Assembly: GCA_017618015.1 (NCBI GenBank) | Contig: JAFZVC010000027.1 | Location: forward strand, 86,699-150,698 | Direction of reading: 5' to 3' | From: Spirochaetaceae bacterium | GTDB lineage: Bacteria > Spirochaetota > Spirochaetia > Treponematales > Treponemataceae | Length of the DNA stretch: 64,000 bases | Part shown: piece by piece, positions 16,710-25,108 of the stretch | Position numbering within the stretch: position 1 is the stretch's first letter | How the letters are laid out: every line of letters begins with the position of its first letter | The notes under the pieces: generated by a model | Told to the model about the DNA's origin: nothing | Seen by the model: the letters and a program-made list of their open reading frames with translations, nothing else | Databases searched by the model: none | Position numbers and translations under genes: made by a program

Positions 16710-18835
16710 GATTTTGCCAGATCCTCAAAAGACGATTTTATGTCTTCCGCTATCTTTTTTCCGTTTTCATCATACGCGACAGCCACAAGAGTGCCCGCGT
16801 GATACGGCAACTTCCAATGTCCCTCGAGAACTTTTCCGTGCTTGTGGTCAATTTCTTGCTTACCAAACGATTTTCCGTTGAAAAACAGCTCCACAATCGG
16901 CGCGTTTGAATATGCTTTTACGTCAATTATCTGGTTTTCGTTAAAATCCCAGTACGGAAGAAGGTGAATCATCGGATTTTTATGGTAATCCGTCCACTCC
17001 GCCTGATACAAAAAGAACGTATCCTTTTTAAAGCCAGCTGTATCGATCTGTCCAAAATACGAGTTTTTCGTGAAATATGGTGTAGGTTCTCCGATGTAAT
17101 CCCATCCGGTCCAGATGTATTGCCCGATGCAGAACTCCGCATCCCTGTCGGGTACAATTGCCATCGTTGTGTTTATTGCGCCCCAGTTGCTGGAACAGTT
17201 TCCAAGGCAGGAGCACTGCTGGTCATCGTGTGTAAGCGTGCGGAAATCCGCTGGAAAGTGATAAATACCACGGCTCTGTACAGTCGATGACGTTTCGCTT
17301 CCGTAAATCTTCCAATCAGGATATTTTTTATGATGTTCAGCGTACAGCCGTTCCGCATAGTTGTAGCCTGCAAGATCGACTTCTTTCATGCATTCCTGCG
17401 CATTTTCCCATTCAATGTAATTCGACCCGATTGTTACAGGCGCGTTGTTCTTAAAATCGTATTTACGGACTAGCGCAGTCAGGTCTTTCGCAATCGCCAG
17501 CCCCGTACCCAGGTGAGTGTCGTATATCTCGTTACCGATGCTCCACATTATTATGCACGGATGGTTTCTGTCGCGCCGGATCCAGCTGGCAACGTCACGC
17601 GCGTGATACTCTTTGAAATAGTTGCTGTAGTCGTATTTTGTTTTGGCGCGTTCCCACTGGTCAAAGCACTCGCAGTTTATAAGCATTCCGGTTTCGTCCG
17701 CCAATTCCAAAAACTCCGGCGCGGGCGGATTGTGCGACGTTCGGATTGAGTTTACGCCCATTTCGAACATCTTTTTGAACTGCCGTTTCAGTGCGGATTT
17801 ATTGAATGCAGAGCCGAGACAGCCTAAATCGTGATGTAAACATGCTCCGTGGATTTTTACATGCCGTCCGTTAAGGAAAAAGCCTTTGTCGGCGTTGTAT
17901 TCTATCGTGCGGAAGCCGATTTTTTTTGTGCAGCTGTCTAAAAGTGTTCCGTCCTCGTCAAAAAGCTCTGTCTTAAGCGTGTAAAGGTACGGATCGGCGA
18001 TATCCCAGACGCGAATGTCCTGCAAATGAAACTCGCCACTGCAGACGGCGAAACTTGGTGTGGGGTCAGATGCTGATGCGGACGACTCCATGACGGAACC
18101 TGGCGAGGTTAACACAAGCGGCTTTGTTTCCGAAGCGATTTCCGCGCCGTCTGCCGAAAGCAAGGTTGTCTTTACGGTGACACTCTTTTGGGCGGCGTGC
18201 GAAACGACCTCCACTTGATAAAAAGACTCCCATTCATCCGTGCCGTGTGACATGCACGCAGCTTGCATCTTCGCCGAATTCGCCGCACAATCGGATCTCG
18301 AGCCAGTCGCTTCATCTGCGCCTTGTGCCACTTTCCTGTTCGACACATACACACCGTCTGCTACAAGATGAGTCTGCGGCACTGTCCTTAACCAGACATT
18401 CCGGTAAATGCCCGCCCCGGAATACCAGCGTGTGTTCGGGCTTCTATAAACTGCAACGACATGAATAACATTGTCGCCCTCTTTCAAAAAGTCGGTTATA
18501 TCGACCTCGAACGTCGTGTAACCATATTTCCAAACAAAAGCTTTTTCTCCGTTCACAAAAACGGTCGAATCCATGTAAACGCCCTCAAACCGGATGTATC
18601 GCCTAAGTTCGGAAAGGTCGTCAGCTCCTGAAAAACGAAGCGTTTTTTTGTATACGCCTATGCTGTTTTCATAAAGATTGTTCGTGTCGTATATCAGCCA
18701 ATCGTGTGGAATTTCGACAGGCTCGTAACGTCGTGATTCGTCTTTAATCAGTTCTGCCAAATCCGGGATAGTAGCTTCAGCGGATTCTAAATGGATTTTT
18801 GTAAATTGCCAGTTATCATTAAATAAAGTCTGCAT
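16679..18835 (-). CDS. N-terminal catalytic part of frameshifted GH2 beta-galactosidase
   Basis: About 700 residues with the three N-terminal GH2 domains: sugar-binding jelly roll (about 1-170, FNDNWQFTK and VEIPHDWLIYD), Ig-like domain (about 190-320) and TIM barrel (about 320-620). The acid/base Glu is in IIMWSIGNEIYDTH and the nucleophile Glu in DWKIYGSETSSTVQSRG. No signal peptide is present, so it acts in the cytoplasm on imported galactosides. After EDLAK the frame goes out of register; restoring one A gives EDLAKIVLSYERE, joining it to the downstream part. Either a recent mutation, a -1 slip at AAAA, or an assembly error. Confidence 0.85.
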   Translation of the reverse strand: MQTLFNDNWQFTKIHLESAEATIPDLAELIKDESRRYEPVEIPHDWLIYDTNNLYENSIGVYKKTLRFSGADDLSELRRYIRFEGVYMDSTVFVNGEKAFVWKYGYTTFEVDITDFLKEGDNVIHVVAVYRSPNTRWYSGAGIYRNVWLRTVPQTHLVADGVYVSNRKVAQGADEATGSRSDCAANSAKMQAACMSHGTDEWESFYQVEVVSHAAQKSVTVKTTLLSADGAEIASETKPLVLTSPGSVMESSASASDPTPSFAVCSGEFHLQDIRVWDIADPYLYTLKTELFDEDGTLLDSCTKKIGFRTIEYNADKGFFLNGRHVKIHGACLHHDLGCLGSAFNKSALKRQFKKMFEMGVNSIRTSHNPPAPEFLELADETGMLINCECFDQWERAKTKYDYSNYFKEYHARDVASWIRRDRNHPCIIMWSIGNEIYDTHLGTGLAIAKDLTALVRKYDFKNNAPVTIGSNYIEWENAQECMKEVDLAGYNYAERLYAEHHKKYPDWKIYGSETSSTVQSRGIYHFPADFRTLTHDDQQCSCLGNCSSNWGAINTTMAIVPDRDAEFCIGQYIWTGWDYIGEPTPYFTKNSYFGQIDTAGFKKDTFFLYQAEWTDYHKNPMIHLLPYWDFNENQIIDVKAYSNAPIVELFFNGKSFGKQEIDHKHGKVLEGHWKLPYHAGTLVAVAYDENGKKIAEDIKSSFEDLAKSCFRMSVKII

Positions 18836-18905
18836 GCTTGTATTATAGCATGGAAGTGTATAAATGATAGATGAAATAACGCAATAAAGAAGCTAAATGA
18901 AGAGT

Positions 18906-21344
18906 TTATATCCTCTTTGCGAGCCCTTTTCCACGGACAGCGCGGAAAAGCCACTTCGGAATTACGTCTTCGCCGTTTCCGGGGCCGTCCTTATAAGCAT
19001 TCAGACAAACAAGTGATTTTACAGCTTTTTCTGCGTCTTTTGCGTTGGTCGCCCCTTTTGCAGGAACATGTGCGGAAAAAATTTCGCCCATGTATGTCCA
19101 CTCGATAAAAGTGGCTTTTCCGCGCCGCACCACAATCGGGTTGCCGCCTATCCACACGTATTTTGAAAATGCGCCGTCTGTTTTTTTCTCGCCGGTTGCC
19201 GCGCCTTTCGCCACAAAACCAGCCGGATATTTCTCGTTAAACGCAGCATCACGCCTGTGCTCATACCGCGCAATAGCCTTATCGATAAAGTCCGGTGCAA
19301 CGGACGGTTTAGGCATAGAAAACGGAAACCACTTTTGTACAGGTTTTTCCAATCCCCTGCCGTGCATCCAAGCATCAAGAGCCGTCATCAGCGGCGCACC
19401 GTATTTTTCGCTTTTCTGTTCGCCTTCAAACCGCAGCTCGTAAACCGCGAACGAATCTTCTTTTGGCGGAAGAGGCTTAATATCCTTGCACTTGCCTGTT
19501 TTCCAGTTGTTGTAAACGGTCGAGTATTTTGTCAAAGTGAACTTGTGCCAGAATGCGCTGTCTATAAGTCCGGCGGCAAACAGCTGACGAAGTGTTTCCG
19601 CAGAATCGATAAGCATTTGCGGCGTTTCGTTATAAAAGCCGTAAATCATATATGCGTGGACAAGGATGCCTGCCTCTTTGAATGCGGCACAAGCACCTAC
19701 AAGACCGTCGATGTCTATGCCCTTGTTAACGTCAGAAAGCCCTTCGCCACTGGCTATCTCAATGCCGCCGGAAACACCCGTCATGCCGCCGTGTGCAAGG
19801 ATATCCGCCAAATCGCGCGTAAAAGCCTTTTCAAACCGGATATTTCCCCAAAACGAAAGTTTCCGCTTTTTGTTCCCGCAATTTTCAAGCGCAAACTGCT
19901 CCAAAAGCACCGGCGGCGCAGCTTCATCCACAAAATGAATGCCGTATACTCCGGCGCGTTCTGCCTGTTCATATATGCCTTTATAAAGTGTTGTAGTGCT
20001 GACCGGGTTGTATTTACAGACGTAATCGAGCATTGTGTCGCAGAACGCACAGCGATGCCAGTAGCATCCGTAAGCTAGAAAAGCCTTTATCCACGAGCCG
20101 TCAGTCCAAATCCTGTGCATGGCGTTCGTATCATCAGAAACTTTTGGATAACGGCTGAAATCGATATCTGAGAAATCTGGGCACAGGTTCCGCGTCATCA
20201 TTTCTTCGAGCTGCCTGTCTTTTTCACTCGGAGTTAAGACCATCCAATCTCCGCGCCTAAAACAAAGCCCAGTTCCAACAAGGGCGGCGCGTTTTTCCGC
20301 ATCATTTTCAACCGCTTCCGAGAGCGTACCCTGCAATAATCCGCTGTAAAAGCCATATCCTTTGTCGTAGCTGATGTAGTCTGCATACTCAAAAATCCGC
20401 GGGTCGCGGATTTCACGCAAGGCAGTGTTTATGTAGCCGCCACCCAACGAGACAACGGCTTTGTCGCAAAACCGCGCCTTAAGCATTCGGCACGTAAGGA
20501 GCGCGGCAGAAAAGGTTCCCCCGAACGGAACAGAGATGCAAAAAAGATATTCGGGACTTTCGCCATCCCCAGAACCCGCGGAATCTCCGGCTAATTGCCC
20601 CACCAGTTCCTCTAAAAGCGGCGCATAAAAAGTCCGCAAAAACGGTGCGTCCAGCGTTTTTTCAATTTGCGCGAACGTGCTGTTCCCTGTCGAAACTGCT
20701 TCTGCATATCGGATTAAAGAGAAATTATTGTCAAAGACATAGTTTATGTAGTCCGCAAGGTCAGCCAGCGCAAAACTTGCAAGAAGCTGCGCATCATCAA
20801 TTCCAACCTCGTGGTCAAGGCTTTCCAAGAACGTTTCCATTCTGCGCCCGCGAGGAACATGCGCCGACCGCACGAACTCGTGAGAAAGCTCCCTGTCGTT
20901 GCCCCGCAAAATCGAAACAATCGTATCTATCCAATCAATCCACATATCGGATTGAGAAACATATCTGCGCAAATTCCAAGCAGTTTCTTCATCACCCTGC
21001 TTTTCCGCAGCTTCCGCCAACGCCAACGCCTTTTCTTGAGACAAAGAAAAAAGCGTTTCCAATCCGCGCCGGCAAAACAGCGCATTAAAAACTCGCTCGG
21101 AAAAATCGTACCATTTGACGCTTTCTATCCCAGCCCCACACAAACTGCCCGACTCGCACAAGCTACTCGTCCCAGACAAGCTGCCCGACCCGCGCAAATC
21201 TCGCGCAAAACCAGAGTCGCCATCACACGCCCCGCACGAATCACGCCCTTCCGCGAGTTTCTTAAAAAACGCGGAAAGATACGCCCCAGAAGGGTACGGC
21301 GTGTTAAGCTGCACTAGTGGCGGCTGAATTATTACAATTCTCAT
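18906..21344 (-). CDS. B12-binding-type radical SAM protein with CX4CX2C cluster motif
   Basis: An 812-residue protein. The N-terminus (RIVIIQPPLVQLNTPYPSGAYL) and the region near VSLGGGYINTALR look like a cobalamin-binding-type Rossmann domain as found in many radical SAM enzymes. The iron-sulfur motif at about residue 430 is GCYWHRCAFCDT, spaced CX4CX2C rather than CX3CX2C. Later blocks GIHFVDEAAPP, GGIEIASGEGLSDVNKG and VHAYMIYGFYNET fit the AdoMet barrel. Substrate is unknown. The start ATG overlaps the stop of the upstream transporter gene by four bases (ATGA). Confidence 0.82.
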   Translation of the reverse strand: MRIVIIQPPLVQLNTPYPSGAYLSAFFKKLAEGRDSCGACDGDSGFARDLRGSGSLSGTSSLCESGSLCGAGIESVKWYDFSERVFNALFCRRGLETLFSLSQEKALALAEAAEKQGDEETAWNLRRYVSQSDMWIDWIDTIVSILRGNDRELSHEFVRSAHVPRGRRMETFLESLDHEVGIDDAQLLASFALADLADYINYVFDNNFSLIRYAEAVSTGNSTFAQIEKTLDAPFLRTFYAPLLEELVGQLAGDSAGSGDGESPEYLFCISVPFGGTFSAALLTCRMLKARFCDKAVVSLGGGYINTALREIRDPRIFEYADYISYDKGYGFYSGLLQGTLSEAVENDAEKRAALVGTGLCFRRGDWMVLTPSEKDRQLEEMMTRNLCPDFSDIDFSRYPKVSDDTNAMHRIWTDGSWIKAFLAYGCYWHRCAFCDTMLDYVCKYNPVSTTTLYKGIYEQAERAGVYGIHFVDEAAPPVLLEQFALENCGNKKRKLSFWGNIRFEKAFTRDLADILAHGGMTGVSGGIEIASGEGLSDVNKGIDIDGLVGACAAFKEAGILVHAYMIYGFYNETPQMLIDSAETLRQLFAAGLIDSAFWHKFTLTKYSTVYNNWKTGKCKDIKPLPPKEDSFAVYELRFEGEQKSEKYGAPLMTALDAWMHGRGLEKPVQKWFPFSMPKPSVAPDFIDKAIARYEHRRDAAFNEKYPAGFVAKGAATGEKKTDGAFSKYVWIGGNPIVVRRGKATFIEWTYMGEIFSAHVPAKGATNAKDAEKAVKSLVCLNAYKDGPGNGEDVIPKWLFRAVRGKGLAKRI

Positions 21345-22558
21345 GCTTTTTGCTTATTCTTCTTTTTAGTGGAAGATTCGGAAGGCACAATCTCTTCTGT
21401 TTTTGCTTCCACTACCGGTACTTCTGGCGGTGCCGTTGTCTGCGGATTGCCTGAAGCAGCTGTTTCTGGAATTGATTCTTCAGTGAGCAAATCAAGAACC
21501 GTAAAGAAGAGGATGATAACCATCGGTCCTAACAGCAAACCATTTATTCCGAAGAACTTTATTCCGCCAAGAATCGAAAAGAAAATTATGAGCGGATGAA
21601 CATTGATTCTGTCCTGCAAATACATTGGACGAAGGAAATTATCAAGTACGGTTATTATAGTTCCTGCAATGATTAAGAAAAGCACACCTTTAAGCGTAGA
21701 AACGGTAAGGCACAATAAAAGACCTACAGGTATCCATACTACTGTTGCGCCTACAATCGGTATGAAAGAAGCTACCATTAAGAGAACAGAGAAAAGCAAC
21801 GAGCCTTCCACTTGGAAAATAGTCATAAGAATAAACGAAGCTATTCCCTCGTAAAGAGCGACCATTATATATCCAGCAAAAAGCTTATGAGTGATGTCGA
21901 TGAATTTATCTTTTAACGCCTTCATGTAGAGCGGATCAATAGGGATAGCCTTTCCTATCAATCCTGCCAGATAATGTCCGTCCTGAAAGAAAAAATACAA
22001 AGAGAAAACAACAAAACAGAGCGATACGATAAAACTGCCCGTACCGCTGAGAATCGAGGTTCCTATGGAGACAGCCTTGGAACTGTAGTTTCTGACAAAT
22101 CCAAGAATGTTAGATTTTATACTTTCAAGGTCGAATCCGATTATCGTTATATCAAGTCTTTCGCAAATATCGTTTATTAAGCCGACTATCCTTGTGTTTT
22201 CCAAAAAGTCAGGATTCTGCACTAAGAATTGTTCGGCGCGTTTTAAGAAAGTACCGAGCTGCTGTATCAGCATTATACTCAAAAAGATTATAGGCGTAAT
22301 TATAAGAAGCAGCGTTCCTATTGAAAAAACGCCAGAAAGCAGCTTGACCTTGGCCGAATAGAGTTTTTTCGTCGGTTTTATCTTATCGAAAAACCATTTG
22401 TACAACGGAAAAAGAATGATATACAAGAAAATAGCCCACAGGATAACTGTATAGAACGGATACAACATTCCTGCCACAAGAACAAAAAGAAGAGCAAAAA
22501 TACTGAAAATAAAAACAGTCTGCAGTGTATTTTTCTTATTCATAAGAATAGTATACAC
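21341..22558 (-). CDS. AI-2E family (PerM-like) transporter
   Basis: A protein of about 400 residues with paired hydrophobic segments and the family C-terminal block: ILMTIFQVEGSLLFSVLLMVASFIPIVGATVVWIPVG, VLDNFLRPMYLQDRINVHPLIIFFSILGGIKFFGINGLLLGPM. Members export small molecules or ions (AI-2, Na+) but specificity here is unknown. An extra P/E/K-rich cytoplasmic tail follows residue 365. The start is GTG 22558 or ATG 22543 (MNKKNTLQ). Bases just upstream repeat the 3' end of ftsK, so it was probably once next to ftsK in an operon. Confidence 0.88.
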   Translation of the reverse strand: MYTILMNKKNTLQTVFIFSIFALLFVLVAGMLYPFYTVILWAIFLYIILFPLYKWFFDKIKPTKKLYSAKVKLLSGVFSIGTLLLIITPIIFLSIMLIQQLGTFLKRAEQFLVQNPDFLENTRIVGLINDICERLDITIIGFDLESIKSNILGFVRNYSSKAVSIGTSILSGTGSFIVSLCFVVFSLYFFFQDGHYLAGLIGKAIPIDPLYMKALKDKFIDITHKLFAGYIMVALYEGIASFILMTIFQVEGSLLFSVLLMVASFIPIVGATVVWIPVGLLLCLTVSTLKGVLFLIIAGTIITVLDNFLRPMYLQDRINVHPLIIFFSILGGIKFFGINGLLLGPMVIILFFTVLDLLTEESIPETAASGNPQTTAPPEVPVVEAKTEEIVPSESSTKKKNKQKA

Positions 22559-22560
22559 CT

Positions 22561-22585
22561 CAAATCAGAATTACGGAATATGTAT
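22561..22585. repeat. Left copy of 25-bp direct repeat flanking the Rhs island
   Basis: These 25 bases are identical to 26256-26280, which are the last codons, stop and first bases after ftsK. Outside the 25 bases the flanks differ. The copy sits directly upstream of the AI-2E transporter start and marks one edge of a 3.7 kb accessory insert. It behaves like an attachment site or target duplication. Confidence 0.8.
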
Positions 22586-22593
22586 GCTGTTTC

Positions 22594-22735
22594 ATGTACG
22601 GCGGTGTCCGACGTCCGTCCGTTGTCCGACCGTCGGTCGCTACGTTCCGGGTTCCGCTGTCTTGCGCGGCTCATTCCTACGCGGTTCCCGCTCCGGAACG
22701 GCTTCGCCGCCCTGCACATCGCTCACCGGTGTTGC
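22594..22735 (-). repeat. GC-rich repeat, copy 1 (inside the left island edge)
   Basis: A GC-rich stretch without a gene, unlike the AT-rich DNA around it. Read on the minus strand it contains CCGGTGAGCGATG (about 22716-22730), shared with the repeats at 26131 and 63771. Its outer end, GTACGGCGGTG, is an imperfect inverted copy of the outer end of the repeat at the other island edge (GTACAAAAGGCGGTG on the minus strand). The rest of the gap to 23010 holds scattered open frames without supporting signals. Confidence 0.6.
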
Positions 22736-23010
22736 GTAATATAAAAAAACTATTCCCATTCGTGGACGATTTTACCTTCCCTTGTGCGGTAGTAGAAAAC
22801 CATCCTTCCGCAGATATTACGGCATTACGAATCGCTACGACAGATGCCGTGACATCAAGAAACGATGCTGTTTTCATAAGTAAAAACATTAACCTTGACA
22901 TCATTCACAAAGTGGATTAAATTGAATTCAGGCTGGGTCGCTCCCATGAAAGCATTTGTTTTCGGGTATGCCGTGGCTGCGTGCTTCGGTGGAGATTAAA
23001 AGTTCCCGGC

Positions 23011-23562
23011 TTATTTTATTTTTAAAAACCGTTTCTCTTTTTCTAAATATACATATACTTTCTTTGCGTTTTTATTTCTGTTCACAGCATCAATTAGGTT
23101 CTTTTTTTGTATTTTTGAAAAATAACCTTTTATTGAAATAAGACAGTTCGGTGATTGAGAAATGGACCTGTTGTATTGTGTGGTTATCTTGTCTTCTGTT
23201 TCCTTCAGTTCCATAAAATCACGCTCGTCATCTTTTTTGAAGAAAATATCCGCCTTATCACTTCTAGTATACTGTTCATCAAGCAAAAAGACTTCAAATC
23301 CGTGTTTAACCAAAACCATACAAGCTTTAACTTCGTTATTGTATTTACCCTTTCTTACGCTGTCTATTTTCCTTTCTGAAATATGTATTCCTTTGTAATC
23401 GATGTATTTCTCATTTTCAAGATAATCTAGAAGCACTTGTCTTTCTGTTTCATTCAGCTCCATTACCCCTTTTTCCGTAAAATGTCCGTACTCATTTCTT
23501 GGATGCAATGAGGAGCCTTCAACTTTACTACTCATAATCATAATTACATTATAGTTTTTCAT
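23011..23562 (-). CDS. Putative PD-(D/E)XK nuclease, orphan polymorphic-toxin-like
   Basis: A 183-residue protein not recognised at full length. The C-terminal half has the order expected for a PD-(D/E)XK nuclease domain as seen in contact-dependent toxin tips: NNEVKACMVLVKHGFEVFLL, then KADIFF and DFMELKE (candidate D, E and K), then TTQYNRSISQSPNCLISIKG and KKVYVYLEK. No signal peptide, Rhs core or transport domain is attached, and it runs opposite to the rhs fragment next to it. Low-GC composition and the island setting suggest a horizontally acquired orphan toxin; a DNA-repair or restriction function is the alternative. The start is weakly supported (several in-frame ATGs). Confidence 0.5.
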   Translation of the reverse strand: MKNYNVIMIMSSKVEGSSLHPRNEYGHFTEKGVMELNETERQVLLDYLENEKYIDYKGIHISERKIDSVRKGKYNNEVKACMVLVKHGFEVFLLDEQYTRSDKADIFFKKDDERDFMELKETEDKITTQYNRSISQSPNCLISIKGYFSKIQKKNLIDAVNRNKNAKKVYVYLEKEKRFLKIK

Positions 23563-23593
23563 ATCTTTTTGAATTCATCAATACGATAGTCTC

Positions 23594-23622
23594 TTGCGTA
23601 CGAGGAATTCATGCCATAAAAT
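23594..23622 (+). promoter_or_regulatory. Cassette promoter, rhs copy (TTGCGT-17 bp-TAAAAT)
   Basis: TTGCGT at 23594-23599, exactly 17 bp, TAAAAT at 23617-23622, six bases, then the ATG of the rhs fragment at 23629. This puts the start codon at the expected +1. The same geometry occurs at five other places in the two islands. No ribosome binding site is seen. Confidence 0.6.
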
Positions 23623-23628
23623 GAATGC

Positions 23629-24708
23629 ATGAATCTTGTAGGAACGCGCTATACCTATGACGCGCACGGCAACGTTGTGGCGTCCTACGAGGAGCAGTCC
23701 GTTTATTCGCCATACCAGTCATGGTGGAACTCATGGGGCGGATTCTACGGCGGAAACTACGGACAGAGACAGTCTAACTACGCTACATACTCCGACACAT
23801 ACTACTACGGCACGGACGTACTGGGCAGTGTAAAGCTCTCATCTGCGCCAAGCGCAGTTGCGCAAGGAAACTTATTATACATGTTCGCTCACGCGAACAC
23901 GCAATCCGGCGCGGACGGACATGTCTCAGGAACGGTTGACTATGACGTTTTCGGAGAACCTGTCACGGAAACCGGCGTTTTCGCGGGTTCTTCGGGTGGT
24001 TCCGGCGGTGTTTCCGCGCTCGTTTTCGCATACGCGGGCAAGCCGTATGACCCAGTGACAGGGCTCTCCGACTACGGTTTCCGCGACTATGCGCCAAGTC
24101 TTGCACGCTTCACGACCGTAGACCCCATCCGCGACGGCTCCAACTGGTACGCATACTGCAACAGCGACCCGGTGAACTACGTGGATATGTGGGGATTAGA
24201 TATAATAAGCTTCATCAAAGATGGTTTTATCCACCTTGCAACAAAGACTGCTGAAACAGTTACGAAACAACAACATGTCCCGGATCCCGTATTTGATGCG
24301 ATAGATGAATTCTGTGAAAAAACAGCTGACAATATAAGCAGTGTCTTCAACATGATCTCAGTGTCTGTGACAGTAAGAGCCGTATCACCTGGTGCTGGTA
24401 TGACTTTAACAATCACAAAAAATGGTGTTGAATTAGGCGGTGGATTGGGCACAAACCTTGCTGCATCTGCAACTTTAGATTTAGCTTTTAGAATTCCTAT
24501 TACTTCACCTGCTGGTTTTTCCCTTGATTTAGGAGGTTCTAGAAATATACCTGGTACATCATTTGGATCAATGGGCGGTGATATTGTTTGGAACGAGAAT
24601 GGCTTATATATTGGTTGCAGTATAGGCATTGGTGTTGGTTACGAAGAATTTCATCTGTTAGTTAGCGATGGTGTTTCTCAAAAACAATGTGAAAAGCAAG
24701 GATATTAG
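23629..24708 (+). CDS. Truncated Rhs protein tip with hydrophobic, glycine-rich C-terminal toxin-like domain
   Basis: A 359-residue fragment of a much larger Rhs/YD-repeat protein. Residues 1-190 are Rhs core: YTYDAHGNVVASYEE, YYYGTDVLGSVKLSS, GKPYDPVTGLSDYGFRDYAPSLARFTTVDPIRDG and the closing DPVNYVDMWGLD (180-191). Residues 192-359 are a variable tip rich in Gly, Ala, Ser and hydrophobic residues (SVSVTVRAVSPGAGMTLTI; GGGLGTNLAASATLDLAF), compatible with a membrane-acting effector. The shell-forming YD repeats and any secretion signal are missing. Its stop codon directly abuts the start of a two-helix membrane protein, the expected place of an immunity gene. Its role is inferred from that layout. 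Confidence 0.75.
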   Translation: MNLVGTRYTYDAHGNVVASYEEQSVYSPYQSWWNSWGGFYGGNYGQRQSNYATYSDTYYYGTDVLGSVKLSSAPSAVAQGNLLYMFAHANTQSGADGHVSGTVDYDVFGEPVTETGVFAGSSGGSGGVSALVFAYAGKPYDPVTGLSDYGFRDYAPSLARFTTVDPIRDGSNWYAYCNSDPVNYVDMWGLDIISFIKDGFIHLATKTAETVTKQQHVPDPVFDAIDEFCEKTADNISSVFNMISVSVTVRAVSPGAGMTLTITKNGVELGGGLGTNLAASATLDLAFRIPITSPAGFSLDLGGSRNIPGTSFGSMGGDIVWNENGLYIGCSIGIGVGYEEFHLLVSDGVSQKQCEKQGY

Positions 24709-25032
24709 TTGATAATGAATGTGTATGTACTTTTAATTTTCATAGGAATTGCTTTTATTCTTTTTTCGTGGTCTATCCTTATAGGAGGATTGATTATTAA
24801 ACGACTTCGTGAAATGAACGGAGGAGTTGAGCATCCTCTCTATAGTAAAGATGGGATTAGCGGGAATACGAGAACCATTGAATTCCAAGAGTTTTTGGAT
24901 GACATCGAAGACGAGGATGATCCAGAATTAAAGCGGCTTAAGATTCGTAAAAAAGTACTTTCTCGGCTTACTCGCATCGCATTTATTATAACATTTATAA
25001 TGTGTGTTATTTATGCATGTACAAATAAGTAA
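24709..25032 (+). CDS. Small membrane protein, candidate immunity protein for the Rhs tip
   Basis: A 107-residue protein with two membrane segments (about 4-30 and 86-104) and a cytoplasmic or periplasmic middle part containing REMNGGVEHPLYSKDGI and an acidic stretch. The start is TTG at 24709, immediately after the Rhs stop, with AAGGA six bases upstream; ATG 24715 is the alternative. A clear paralog is at 62255-62578. Position behind a toxin-like tip and a membrane location fit an immunity protein for a membrane-acting effector; I do not recognise the family. Confidence 0.65.
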   Translation: MIMNVYVLLIFIGIAFILFSWSILIGGLIIKRLREMNGGVEHPLYSKDGISGNTRTIEFQEFLDDIEDEDDPELKRLKIRKKVLSRLTRIAFIITFIMCVIYACTNK

Positions 25033-25073
25033 TAGTCATATGGTTGTTTTTGCCTACAAATATGGTTATTCCC

Positions 25074-25102
25074 TTGAGTCTGTTCGAAAAGTGCCGTAGA
25101 CT
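25074..25102 (+). promoter_or_regulatory. Cassette promoter (TTGAGT-17 bp-TAGACT)
   Basis: TTGAGT at 25074-25079, 17 bp, TAGACT at 25097-25102, then GGATGT and ATG at 25109. The start codon lies exactly at the expected +1. Core GCCGTAGACTGGATGTATGG is shared with the copies at 60184, 61334 and 62203. Confidence 0.65.
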
Positions 25103-25108
25103 GGATGT

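Noticed and set aside
19257..20078. 273-codon plus-strand frame inside the radical SAM gene
   Set aside because: It is antisense to a well-supported gene with clear motifs; composition reflects the codon use of the opposite strand.
22677..22920. Open frames on both strands between the transporter and the nuclease-like gene
   Set aside because: No ribosome binding site, no recognisable protein pattern and partial overlap with the GC-rich repeat; they look like chance frames or heavily decayed DNA.
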